From Roseomonas gilardii subsp. gilardii (lineage in GTDB: Bacteria > Pseudomonadota > Alphaproteobacteria > Acetobacterales > Acetobacteraceae), in assembly GCF_023078375.1 (NCBI RefSeq), contig NZ_CP095554.1:62001-126000 (forward strand): DNA of 64,000 nt. Reading direction: 5' to 3'. Positions 28,302-36,128 of this stretch are shown here, piece by piece (positions within the stretch are counted from its first letter, which is position 1; each line of letters opens with the position of its first letter). The notes beneath the pieces were generated by a model. It searched no databases. It was not told the origin of the DNA and was given only the letters and a program-made list of their open reading frames with translations. Position numbers and translations under genes: made by a program.

Positions 28302-28620
28302 GCCCCCGGAAGAGGCTCCGCCTCTCCCGGACCCACTTCGCCCATGACCAGGATGAGGGACCGAAGCCGGTCCCCGGACCCCGGGCTTTCGTGGGCACCG
28401 GTGGATGCCATTGTTCCGTAGCCCGATCCCTGGGCGCAGGTGGACCAGTGGGGCTCCCGAAAAGAAGAACGCCTTTTCCGCACTGATGGCATCGGCATTC
28501 GCCGGGGAGCCATGCTCTCCGGCGCGATCCGGCCGCAGCAGGAACCAACGAACCGGGTCCAGGGCGCGCAGCGTCCTGGCGGATAGGGGGTCCGGGGGAA
28601 AGGCAGCGCCTTTCCCCCGG
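28302..28620 (+). repeat. Dispersed hairpin-bounded intergenic repeat, copy A
   Basis: The 474-bp gap between tsaE and ohr contains about 320 bp that recur, inverted, at 44589-44855. Exact shared blocks are 28357-28392 (36 nt), 28450-28469 (20 nt) and 28548-28564 (17 nt), joined by diverged stretches. The element is bounded by hairpins with 3-nt loops. The right one has 13-bp arms (28592-28604 and 28608-28620), the left one AGAGGC/GCCTCT near 28311-28325. Inside the hairpins the ends read CCCGGACCC and GGGTCCGGG, which are complementary. Frames do not match between copies, so it is not coding. No family recognised. Confidence 0.85.
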
Positions 28621-28662
28621 GACAGAGCGGCGCCCAAAATCAGAGGCGCCAAGCCAGGCGGA

Positions 28663-29088
28663 TCAGACCACCGTCAGCCCGACACCCACATTGTTACGCG
28701 TGGCGTTGGAATAGGGGCAGATCTGGTGCGCAGCCTGGACCAGCTCCTCGGCCTTGGCGCGCTCGACGCCCGGCAGGGAGATCTTCAGGTCCGCGGTGAT
28801 ACCGAAGCCGCCCTCGGAACGCGGGCCGATGCCGACCGTGGCGGTCACCTTGGCGTCGTTGGGCACGCGCACGCCCACCTTGCCGCTGACCGCCTTCATG
28901 GCGCCCAGGAAACAAGCGGAATAGCCCGCCGCGAAGAGCTGCTCGGGGTTGTTGCCCTCGCCGCCGGCGCCGCCCAGTTCCTTGGGCGTGGTCAGCTTCA
29001 CGTCCAGCGAGCCGTCCTCGGTGGTGGCGCGGCCGTCACGGCCCCCAGTGGCGGAGGCGGTGGTGCGGTACTTGACGTCAACGCTCAT
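28663..29088 (-). CDS. ohr: Organic hydroperoxide resistance protein
   Basis: The 141-aa product is an Ohr/OsmC thiol peroxidase that reduces organic hydroperoxides with lipoylated electron donors. The reactive Cys59 lies in YSACFLGAM and the resolving Cys124 in [13 protein letters not shown], the Ohr subfamily pattern. GAGGAGA precedes the ATG by 5 nt. It lies 47 nt behind ohrR on the same strand and is probably expressed from the ohrR promoter. Confidence 0.96.
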   Translation of the reverse strand: MSVDVKYRTTASATGGRDGRATTEDGSLDVKLTTPKELGGAGGEGNNPEQLFAAGYSACFLGAMKAVSGKVGVRVPNDAKVTATVGIGPRSEGGFGITADLKISLPGVERAKAEELVQAAHQICPYSNATRNNVGVGLTVV

Positions 29089-29135
29089 GCTCTTCTCCTC
29101 ATCGCCGCCTCCCTCGCCGGGGCAGGCGGCCGTGA

Positions 29136-29579
29136 TCAGGCCGCCCGCAAGGCATCGCGCAGGCGGATCAGGTTGTCGCGCAGCCCCCCGATTTCGGTGG
29201 GGGAACGGTCCATCGCGCAGGCCAGGCGGCCGGGGATCTCCCGCGTCTTCTCCCGCAAGGACCACCCCGCTTCGGTCAGGCGGACCCGGACCAGGCGCTC
29301 ATCCGATGGATCGCGCGTCCGCCGCACCAGCCCGGCCGCCTCCAGCCGCTTCAGCAGCGGCGTGAGGGTGCCGGAGTCCAGGAACAGCCGCTGTCCCATC
29401 TCCTTCACCGTCAGGCCATCCTTCTCCCAGAGCACCAGCATGGCCAGGTACTGCGGGTAGGTGAGCCCCACCGGTTCCAGCAACGGGGCATAGGCACGGC
29501 CAAGCGCGTTCATCGCCGAATAGAGGGCGAAGCAGAGCTGGTCATCCAGCAGGGTGATGTCCTGCGTTCCGTCCGACAT
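29136..29579 (-). CDS. ohrR: MarR-family organic peroxide sensor OhrR
   Basis: The 147-aa product is a winged-helix repressor of the OhrR branch. The peroxide-sensing Cys16 lies in [13 protein letters not shown]. The recognition helix region [18 protein letters not shown] and the wing [16 protein letters not shown] are typical. Oxidation of Cys16 should release DNA and induce ohr. A palindromic AT-rich operator lies 48 bp upstream of its own start, so it should be autoregulated. Confidence 0.95.
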   Translation of the reverse strand: MSDGTQDITLLDDQLCFALYSAMNALGRAYAPLLEPVGLTYPQYLAMLVLWEKDGLTVKEMGQRLFLDSGTLTPLLKRLEAAGLVRRTRDPSDERLVRVRLTEAGWSLREKTREIPGRLACAMDRSPTEIGGLRDNLIRLRDALRAA

Positions 29580-29626
29580 GCCGCGTCTCCATTCGGGGAT
29601 TTATCTGGGTCGTTTTTTGGTTGTTC

Positions 29627-29639
29627 GCAATTGAATTGC
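29627..29639. promoter_or_regulatory. OhrR operator with ohrR promoter
   Basis: GCAATTGAATTGC is a perfect 13-bp palindrome around G29633. Its CAATT-N-AATTG core equals that of characterised OhrR boxes. On the minus strand a -35-like TTGCGA overlaps the palindrome and a -10-like GATAAAT lies about 18 nt further, so bound OhrR would block polymerase. Confidence 0.75.
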
Positions 29640-29963
29640 TTTCAATAAAATGTGAGCCCGGCCATCCAGGCCGTCGCCAACCCGGCATCTCCAAACCTCA
29701 CGAAATCGTGATATTAGATGCTCAACTCCTTGTTCGCGCACCGAATCCCAGCCTGGATGATCTCCTCGCCGGGGCAGGCACCACATTCGCCCCTTGTTTT
29801 CCGGGATGCACTTCCCCACCCTATGGCCCATCAAGTGTTTGGTTCGGCCTGCTCTCCGAGCTCGTGACGGAGCGCCGAGCCTGGTGTCTGCATCCTTTCC
29901 AAAGGCTTGGTTCGCCGTGCATGTCTGCACGGCGGGGATTTCTGCCAAGGATCGGAAAACACC
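29640..29963 (+). promoter_or_regulatory. Promoter and structured leader of the cold-shock gene
   Basis: The 384-bp gap between ohrR and the cold-shock gene is lower in GC than its surroundings and has no real ORF. A plus-strand promoter could be TTGTTC (29621-29626), 17 nt, AATAAA (29644-29649), which would place a leader of about 300 nt before the coding region. A strong hairpin with 9-bp arms CGCCGTGCA/TGCACGGCG and a TGTC loop occupies 29913-29934, preceded by the near-palindrome CCTTTCCAAAGG. Long structured leaders are typical of cspA-type mRNAs. Confidence 0.5.
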
Positions 29964-30170
29964 ATGGCAACCGGCACTGTTAAGTGGTTCAACGCAACCA
30001 AGGGCTATGGCTTCATCCAGCCGGATGATGGCTCCAAGGATGTGTTCGTCCACATCTCCGACGTTGAGCGCTCTGGAATCGGCAACCTGAACGAGGGCGA
30101 CAAGCTCGAGTTCGAGATGCAGCGCGGCAATCAGGGCAAGGTCTCGGCCGGCAACCTGAAGCGCGCCTGA
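29964..30170 (+). CDS. cspA: Cold-shock protein, CspA family
   Basis: The 68-aa product is a single cold-shock domain. RNP1 is KGYGFIQ and RNP2 is VFVHIS, preceded by MATGTVKWFNATKGYGFIQP. Such proteins bind single-stranded RNA and DNA and act as RNA chaperones. AAGGA lies about 14 nt upstream with a second GGA nearer the ATG. A hairpin follows the stop. Confidence 0.96.
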   Translation: MATGTVKWFNATKGYGFIQPDDGSKDVFVHISDVERSGIGNLNEGDKLEFEMQRGNQGKVSAGNLKRA

Positions 30171-30181
30171 ACAGGCGTGAC

Positions 30182-30199
30182 CGGGGCCGCAAGGCCCCG
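30182..30199 (+). terminator. Hairpin after cspA
   Basis: Seven-bp arms CGGGGCC/GGCCCCG around a GCAA tetraloop begin 12 nt after the cspA stop. GNRA-capped GC stems are very stable. No U-tract follows, so terminator strength is uncertain. Confidence 0.5.
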
Positions 30200-30584
30200 T
30201 CGGCCACTCCCCGCATCCGCCGGCCATGCCGGCCGCGGGGATGATGGCCGCGACGGCAGAGGGTGGTTCCAACCTCCCTCCGCAACACTGGAACGGCAAG
30301 CTGCCGTGGCCTGAACTTCCGTGACCGCTGTCACGCGACGATCGCACAGGGCATTAGGCCCCTTCACGGGCGCCCCGCGGTCCATGTCCCCGCCACCGAC
30401 ATCGTTCCGGTGATCCTCTTCCAGGCGAAGGCCGCCTGATCGATCGCCCCCACCACGCTGGCTTCGCCCGCGATGACGGATGGCGATCTTCATCATGAAG
30501 TCACCGACTTCGGGCCATTCTCCACGTTATCTTACATCGGCACCGAACGGCTCCAGTCCCGGAGGCCGCGGCAAAAGGAATACC
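30200..30584. other. Intergenic region before the small gene at 30585
   Basis: No ORF with a credible ribosome site is seen over about 385 bp. A short inverted repeat GAAGTC-ACC-GACTTC lies at 30497-30511 and could be an operator for the 53-aa gene downstream. The sequence from 30520 (CACGTTATCTTACATC) is AT-richer and may hold its promoter. Confidence 0.35.
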
Positions 30585-30746
30585 ATGAACAAGATTTCCA
30601 GTACCCATTCCGGCCATCCGGCCGTCATCGCCAGCCTGCCTTTCCCGGCGGTCCTGGCTTCCACCCCCTCCCTGCCCCCGCGCCCGGAATCCTCCGGCCT
30701 GAGCAGCGAGGAAATCCGCCGCATCGTGCAAGAGATCATGGGCTGA
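30585..30746 (+). CDS. Small 53-aa protein, unknown function
   Basis: The 53-aa product has a good AAAGGA site 5 nt before the ATG. A Ser/Pro-rich first part (residues 1-36) is followed by an amphipathic helix GLSSEEIRRIVQEIMG at the C-terminus. That helix pattern recurs in small alphaproteobacterial proteins and suggests a protein-interaction tail. No family assigned. Confidence 0.5.
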   Translation: MNKISSTHSGHPAVIASLPFPAVLASTPSLPPRPESSGLSSEEIRRIVQEIMG

Positions 30747-31002
30747 CCCGCAGCGGGTTTCCCCTCTTGCCCCGGATCCTCCCCTGCCGGCTCTTCCCTT
30801 AACCGGTACCTGTCCGCGATCCGGGCCTGCCCGGCGGGCCGCACGCCCCGCCCCGGCCTTTCCCTCCCCCTCATATTCCCCCGGTCCGGCCCCGTGTGGA
30901 GGCTTATTTCCGCCCCAGGCTGGCAGGTGGCGACCGCGGCGCGCTTGCCTGTATCACCCAGCCCCGGACTTGCCCGCAGCGATGGGAATTGGGGAGACAG
31001 GG

Positions 31003-32027
31003 ATGACCGCGCGCATCGAAACCGACGTCGCCGTCATCGGGGCAGGCCCTGCCGGCCTGTTCGCCGTGTTCGAATGCGGCATGCTGAAGATGCGCTGCAC
31101 GGTGATCGACACACTGGATGCCATCGGCGGCCAGTGCACGGCGCTCTACCCCGAGAAGCCGATCTTCGACATCCCTGCCTTTCCGCGCATCCCGGCCGGC
31201 GAGCTGATCGACCGGCTAGAGGAACAGGCGCGCCCCTTCACCCCCACCTATCTCCTCGGCCGCCGGGTGGAGCGCCTGGCGCGGGAGGGCGACAACCTCG
31301 TCCTCGGCACCAGCGCGGGCGACACGGTGGTGGCCAAGGCGGTGATCCTGGCCGCCGGGGCCGGCGCCTTCGGCCCCAACCGCCCGCCCCTTCCCGGGCT
31401 GGCGGGCTATGAGGCGGGCGGCGCCGTCCGCACTTCGTCGCCCGGCGCGAGGATTTCCGCGGCAAGCGCGTGGTGATCGCCGGCGGCGGCGACTCCGCCG
31501 TGGACTGGACCCTGTCGCTGAAGCAGGTGGCCGCCAAGGTCATCGTCGTCCACCGCCGCCCCAAATTCCGCGCCGCGCCGGAAAGCGTCTCCCAGATGGA
31601 GGAGGCCGCCGCGCGGGGCGAGATCGAGATGGCCATCCCCTACCAGCTCCACGGGCTGAAAGGCGATGGCACGAAGCTCACCCATGTCACCCTCTCGACC
31701 CTGAAGGGGGAGGAGCGGGACGTGGAGGCCGACCATCTGCTGGCCTTCTTCGGCCTGGCCATGGAGCTCGGCCCCATCGCCGAATGGGGTCTGGGGCTGG
31801 ACAAGACCCATGTCACGGTGAACCCGGCGACGATGGAGACCAGCATCCCCGGCGTCCATGCCATCGGCGACATCGCCACTTATCCCGGCAAGCTCAAGCT
31901 GATCCTGCAGGGCTTCGCCGAGGCCGCCGTGGCCGCCCATGCCGCCCATGGCCGCGTCTTCCCTGGCGAGGCGCTGCACTTCGAATACTCCACCAGCAAG
32001 GGCGTTGCCGCCGTCCCGGCGGAATAA
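31003..32027 (+). pseudogene. Ferredoxin/flavodoxin-NADP reductase with a frameshift
   Basis: The gene encodes a thioredoxin-reductase-like ferredoxin-NADP+ reductase of about 341 aa. The first part has the FAD-binding VIGAGPAGLFAVFECGM and GGQCTALYPEKPIFDIPAFP. The second has the NADPH-binding VVIAGGGDSAVDW and the closing GVHAIGDIATYPGKLKLI. The first frame runs into a stop at 31474-31476. The second frame, read backwards from the GGGDSA motif, gives HFVARREDFRGKR, which follows on naturally. Loss of one C near 31428-31431 (GTCCGC-ACTTC instead of GTCCGCCACTTC) explains this. It is either a recent pseudogene or a sequencing error. The ATG has GGGGAG 6-7 nt upstream. Confidence 0.85.
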
Positions 32028-32039
32028 GGGAGCAGTCCT

Positions 32040-32696
32040 ATGTCCGAAGGCCGCCTCGTCATCGGCACCAAGCGCTATTCCTCCTGGAGCCTGCGCGGCT
32101 GGCTCGGCGTGCATCTCGCCGGGCTGGAGGTGGAGGAGGTGGTGATTCCCCTCGCGGGCGGCGGTGGCACGGAGGCCATCAAGCAGGCCACCCCGGCCGG
32201 TCTCGTTCCCTATCTGGAACATCGCGGCGCACGCGCCTGGGAGAGCCTCGCCATCCTGGAATACTGCGCCGAGCAGAATCCCGCGCTCTGGCCCGCGGAC
32301 CGCGCGGCGCGCGCCCAGGCCCGCTCCGTGGCGGCGGAGATGCATGCCGGCTTCCGGGCCATGCGCATCGCCATGCCGATGAACCTGGGCCGCGACTATG
32401 CCGGCCTGGGCCGCAACCCGGAAAGTCTGGCGGACATCGCCCGCATCGAGGCGGTCTGGGCGGAATGCCTCGCCGCCCATGGCGGCCCCTTCCTCTTCGG
32501 CGCGGGTTTCGGCGCGGCGGATGCGATGTATGCCCCCGTGGTCGCCCGCTTCCTGACCTACAGGCCGGAACTCTCGCCCCGCTCCCTCGCCTATCTGGAG
32601 GCCGTGCGCCGCCACCCGCTGATCGAGCGCTGGTATGCCGAGGCCGCCGCCGAGCCGAAGGAATGGCTTCTGCCGAAATACGAGAACCTGGCTTGA
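32040..32696 (+). CDS. Glutathione S-transferase family protein
   Basis: The 218-aa product has the same layout as the protein at 14146-14808: RLVIGTKRYSSWSLRGW with a Ser-rich active-site loop, WESLAILEYCAEQ and a helical domain with GAADAMYAPVVARFLTY. AAGGGAG precedes the ATG by 7 nt. It lies 12 nt after the reductase gene, so the two may be co-transcribed. Substrate unknown. Confidence 0.9.
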   Translation: MSEGRLVIGTKRYSSWSLRGWLGVHLAGLEVEEVVIPLAGGGGTEAIKQATPAGLVPYLEHRGARAWESLAILEYCAEQNPALWPADRAARAQARSVAAEMHAGFRAMRIAMPMNLGRDYAGLGRNPESLADIARIEAVWAECLAAHGGPFLFGAGFGAADAMYAPVVARFLTYRPELSPRSLAYLEAVRRHPLIERWYAEAAAEPKEWLLPKYENLA

Positions 32697-33586
32697 CCGG
32701 CCCCGCCGCCGGCGAGGAAGGCAACGGCACCGCCTCGGATCTCGACCATATCGGCGTCTGCACCCGCGACGGCCCCGCCCTCTGGGCGCAGTGGGAGCGG
32801 CTGGGCTTCGCCCTGACCCCCATCGCCCGCCAGTCCGCCCCGCGCCAGCCCGGCGGCCCGGCGGAGCCGCTGGCCACCGGCAACCGCTGCGCCATGCTGC
32901 GCCGGGGCTATCTGGAACTCCTGGCGATCCTCGACCCCGCCTGGCCGGATAACGGGCTGGGCCGCTTCCTCGACCGCTACACGGGCATGCACATCCTGGC
33001 GCTCGCCACCGAGGATGCGGAGGCCAACCTGCCGCGCCTGCGCCGCGCCGGGATCGACATCCGTGACGTGGCGATGCTGGAACGCCCAGTGGACGATCCG
33101 GAGGGCCCCCGCGCCCGCTTTGCCCGCGTGCCGCTGCCCGACGCGCCGGAAGGCCGCGTCCAGCTCATCGAGCACCTGACGCCGGAGCTGCTCTGGCAGG
33201 CGCGCTGGCTCGACCACCCCAACCATGCCGTGGCCCTGGCCGAAAGCATCCTGGTCGCGGAGCGGCCCGCCGAAAGCGCCGCGCGCCTGTCCCGCCTCGC
33301 CGGCCAGCCGCTGGAGCCGGACCCGGCGGGCGGCTATGTCCTGCCACTGGACGAGACGCGGGTCCGCATCCTGCCGGCGGAATCCCTGGATGCCCTGCTG
33401 CCGGGCGTCGAACCGCCTGCCCTGCCCTTCCACGCCGCCATCACCGTGCTGACCGGCGACGGGAATGCCGCCGCCCGGCGCCTGCTGGCCGGCATCGCCA
33501 CGGAAACCCCGCTCGGCCTCACCGTTCCGCCGGAGGCCGCCGGCGGCGTCGCCGTGGTGTTCCGTGCCGCGGACAGCCACGGATGA
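32663..33586 (+). CDS. VOC-fold glyoxalase-like protein
   Basis: The product (up to 307 aa) has a glyoxalase-like VOC domain. LDHIGVCTRDGPALWAQWERLGF opens the first beta-alpha-beta module, GNRCAMLRRGYLELLAI and VQLIEHLTPELLWQ follow, and NHAVALAESILVA marks the second half. This is the layout of the PF13468 group. The metal ligands (first His, a mid Glu, a late His) look present. The start could be ATG 32663, which overlaps the GST gene by 34 nt, or TTG 32693 at its stop codon. The next gene overlaps by ATGA. Confidence 0.8.
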   Translation: MASAEIREPGLTGPAAGEEGNGTASDLDHIGVCTRDGPALWAQWERLGFALTPIARQSAPRQPGGPAEPLATGNRCAMLRRGYLELLAILDPAWPDNGLGRFLDRYTGMHILALATEDAEANLPRLRRAGIDIRDVAMLERPVDDPEGPRARFARVPLPDAPEGRVQLIEHLTPELLWQARWLDHPNHAVALAESILVAERPAESAARLSRLAGQPLEPDPAGGYVLPLDETRVRILPAESLDALLPGVEPPALPFHAAITVLTGDGNAAARRLLAGIATETPLGLTVPPEAAGGVAVVFRAADSHG

Positions 33587-34338
33587 ACCAGGCCGCCGCG
33601 ATCGGCCGCTCGCTGCGGACCTATTACGCTCCCGGGCGGGCGGAGGCGCTGGACGCGCATCTGCGCCGCTTCCTTGGCCCCGGCGAGTTGGGCTTCGATC
33701 TCGGCGCCCATGTCGGCGACCGCACGGCGAGCTTCCGCCGCCTCGGCGCCCGCGCCCTGGCCGTGGAGCCTCAGCCCCGCCTCGCCCGGCTGCTGCGCCT
33801 GATCTTCCGTGGCGATCCCGGCGTCACCATCCTCGCCGCCCTGGTCGGCGCGGCGGAGGGCGAGGCCGAGCTGCGCCTGAACAGTGCCAACCCCACCGTG
33901 GCCACCGCCTCCGCCGATTTCGTGGCCGCCGCCCGGGATGCCCAGGGCTGGGCGGAGCAGCGCTGGGACGGCACGCTCCGCCGCCCCGTCACCACGCTCG
34001 ACACGCTGATCGCCCGGCACGGGCCGCCGCATTTCGCCAAGCTGGATGTCGAGGGCTACGAGGCCGAAGCCCTGGCCGGGCTGAGCCGCCCGCTGCGCGC
34101 TCTGAGCTTCGAGTTCACCACCATCCAGCGCGATGTCGCGCGCCGCTGCCTCGACCGGCTGGCGGGCCTCGGCCCCTACCGCTTCAACGCCTGCCTCGGG
34201 GAGGATGCCCGCTTCCTCTTCCCCCGGCCTCGCGGCGCGGCGGAGACGGCCGAATGGCTCGCCGCCCTGCCGCAGGTGGCCAACAGCGGCGACATCTATG
34301 CCAGCCTCGACCCCGAGCGCCTGATCCCTGGCGCCTGA
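33583..34338 (+). CDS. FkbM family methyltransferase
   Basis: The 251-aa product is a SAM-dependent methyltransferase of the FkbM family. The SAM site is GFDLGAHVGDRTASFRRLGA followed by AVEPQP. The family centre is RRPVTTLDTLIARHGPPHFAKLDVEGYEAEAL. Members often methylate sugars of polysaccharides or glycolipids. The start overlaps the VOC gene stop (ATGA). A WecA-like gene follows after 27 nt, which supports a glycan role. Confidence 0.88.
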   Translation: MNQAAAIGRSLRTYYAPGRAEALDAHLRRFLGPGELGFDLGAHVGDRTASFRRLGARALAVEPQPRLARLLRLIFRGDPGVTILAALVGAAEGEAELRLNSANPTVATASADFVAAARDAQGWAEQRWDGTLRRPVTTLDTLIARHGPPHFAKLDVEGYEAEALAGLSRPLRALSFEFTTIQRDVARRCLDRLAGLGPYRFNACLGEDARFLFPRPRGAAETAEWLAALPQVANSGDIYASLDPERLIPGA

Positions 34339-34365
34339 CCTCCTCTTCCTGACCCATCGGCCCTG

Positions 34366-35424
34366 ATGCAGTTCCAAGCCTTCCTCCAGCATCTCGGCTT
34401 CGCCGCGATGCTCGCCCTCCTCTCGGCCGCGCTGGTGCGGGCGATGATCGCCTTCCCCATCCTGGACCGTCCCAATGCCCGCTCCGCCCATGTGGTGCCG
34501 ACGCCCCGCGGCGGCGGCGTGGGCGTGGTGGCGGCCTTCGTCGCGGGCATGGTCGTGCTCTATTCCGGTGCGCAATACGCCCGTATCGCCGAGCCGCAGT
34601 TCATCGGCGTGATCCTGGCCGCCGTTGCCATTGCCGCCGTCTCGCTGGCCGACGACATCGTGAACTTCCGCTTCTCGCTCAAGCTCGCCGCCCAGGGCGC
34701 GGCGGCGCTGGTGGCGATGGGCAGCGGCCTCGTCATCACCCGCGTCGCCCTGCCGGAGATCGGCCTGACCGAGCTGGGTCCCCTCGGCCCGGTGCTGACG
34801 CTGTTCTGGATCCTCGCCTGCACCAACGCGGTGAACTTCATGGACGGGCTGGACGGGCTGGTCGGCGGCTCGCTCCTCATCGCCTCCATCGCCCTCTGCG
34901 GCATCGCGGCGCTGCTGGGTGGCTGGTTCGTCTATGCCGCCGCGCTCTTCCTCGCCGCCGGGCTGCTGGGCTTCCTGCCTTTCAACCTCACCCCGGCGCG
35001 CATCTTCATGGGCGATGTCGGCTCGCAGTTCCTGGGCTTCATGATGGCGGTGCTGGCCGTGGCCGCCGCCCGCTTCGAGTACACCCAGGTCTCCTTCCTG
35101 ATCGTGCCGCTGCTGCTCTTCGCCCTGCTCTTCGACAGCGGCTTCACCCTGCTGCGCCGCATGGCGATGGGGGAGCGCGTGGCCCAGGCGCACCGCACCC
35201 ACCTGTACCAGATGGCCCAGCGCGCCGGCATGCCGACCGCCCAGATCGCCGCCGCCCACTGGGGCTTCGCCACCTTCCACGGGCTGCTCGCGCTGGTCTT
35301 CCTGTCCCTCGCGCCCTGGGCCAAGCCGCTGGTCCTGCTGCCGGCGCTGCTGGTGCAGATCGCCTGGCTCCTGCTGGTGGCGCGGCTGGTCCGGCGGGCG
35401 GGGCTCAGCTGGCGGGCGGGATGA
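34366..35424 (+). CDS. WecA-like undecaprenyl-phosphate sugar phosphotransferase
   Basis: The 352-aa product is a polytopic member of the MraY/WecA superfamily that moves a sugar-1-phosphate onto undecaprenyl phosphate. Family motifs are DRPNARSAHVVPTPRGGG near the N-terminus, the acidic SLADDI loop, NAVNFMDGLDGL and the later FMGDVGSQFLG. About ten membrane segments are visible. It would start a glycan such as an O-antigen. The stop overlaps the convergent YjbF-like gene by 20 bp. Confidence 0.92.
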   Translation: MQFQAFLQHLGFAAMLALLSAALVRAMIAFPILDRPNARSAHVVPTPRGGGVGVVAAFVAGMVVLYSGAQYARIAEPQFIGVILAAVAIAAVSLADDIVNFRFSLKLAAQGAAALVAMGSGLVITRVALPEIGLTELGPLGPVLTLFWILACTNAVNFMDGLDGLVGGSLLIASIALCGIAALLGGWFVYAAALFLAAGLLGFLPFNLTPARIFMGDVGSQFLGFMMAVLAVAAARFEYTQVSFLIVPLLLFALLFDSGFTLLRRMAMGERVAQAHRTHLYQMAQRAGMPTAQIAAAHWGFATFHGLLALVFLSLAPWAKPLVLLPALLVQIAWLLLVARLVRRAGLSWRAG

Positions 35425-36046
35425 GGACCTCGATCACCATCGGGCGCTCACCGCCGACCCACTGTTCAGAGCGCCAGATCGCCCCGGTCTCCGGCACGGC
35501 CCAGTAGCGGTTGGTGAAGGAGACGCCGCCACCGCAGCGCTCCTCCACCAGCAGCCCCTCCTCGTTCCGCGCCGCCCGCAGCCGGCATTCCAGGCCCAGG
35601 CCGAAGCGCATGTGGTCGGGCGAACGGTCCGGCTGCATCAGGTCCACCCAGCGGCGCAGCGAGGCGGGCCGTTCCAGCAGCGCCGTCGGGTCCTCCAGCG
35701 GGTCCGCCCCATCCAGCCGCGTCCCGGCCAGATAGGGCCGCACCCCCGCCGTGGCCACCACGCGGGCCCCGTCCGTCGCCACCACCAGCCCGTCCGGGCT
35801 GCGCCACAACCGCCGCTCGCCATTCTCCTCGATCATCGCCGCCACCACCCGGCGCGTGCCGTAGCGCACCGAAAGGGCCGGCTCCGCCGGCATCCCCGCC
35901 TCCTCCGTCCGGAGCCGGCTGCGCGGCAAGGGCTGCCCGGCGGATTCGCTTGCGGGATCGCCCAGGACGGGGCGCATGAGGTCGGCCATGACCCCTTCGC
36001 CGCAGGCAGCGAGGAACAGGGGCAACAACGCGAGGAAGAATCGCAT
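35405..36046 (-). CDS. YjbF/GfcB-like lipoprotein
   Basis: The 213-aa product has a short lipoprotein signal with FLAAC and Cys15. The mature domain matches the YjbF/GfcB group linked to exopolysaccharide and capsule secretion, with SPDGLVVATDGARVVATAGV, a Cys pair (LECRL, EERCGGG) and TNRYWAVPETGAIWRSEQWV. The start is supported by GGTGG 5 nt upstream. It converges on the WecA-like gene. The rest of a yjb operon is not here. Confidence 0.8.
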   Translation of the reverse strand: MRFFLALLPLFLAACGEGVMADLMRPVLGDPASESAGQPLPRSRLRTEEAGMPAEPALSVRYGTRRVVAAMIEENGERRLWRSPDGLVVATDGARVVATAGVRPYLAGTRLDGADPLEDPTALLERPASLRRWVDLMQPDRSPDHMRFGLGLECRLRAARNEEGLLVEERCGGGVSFTNRYWAVPETGAIWRSEQWVGGERPMVIEVLIPPAS

Positions 36047-36128
36047 ATCCGCCACCATAAGTTGTTAAAGCGGCCACGTGGAGATGTTCCAGAACGCCAT
36101 CGGCGCCCCATCCGGAGGCGGCTGGCCT

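Noticed and set aside
28405-29460. Open frames running through repeat copy A
   Set aside because: Peptide fragments such as GPKPVPGPRAFVG and GAPEKK recur in copy B, but in a different frame relation. Indels are not multiples of three and no ribosome site is present.
29601-30347. 248-aa minus-strand frame over the cspA region
   Set aside because: It is antisense to the clear cold-shock gene and crosses the OhrR operator and leader hairpin.
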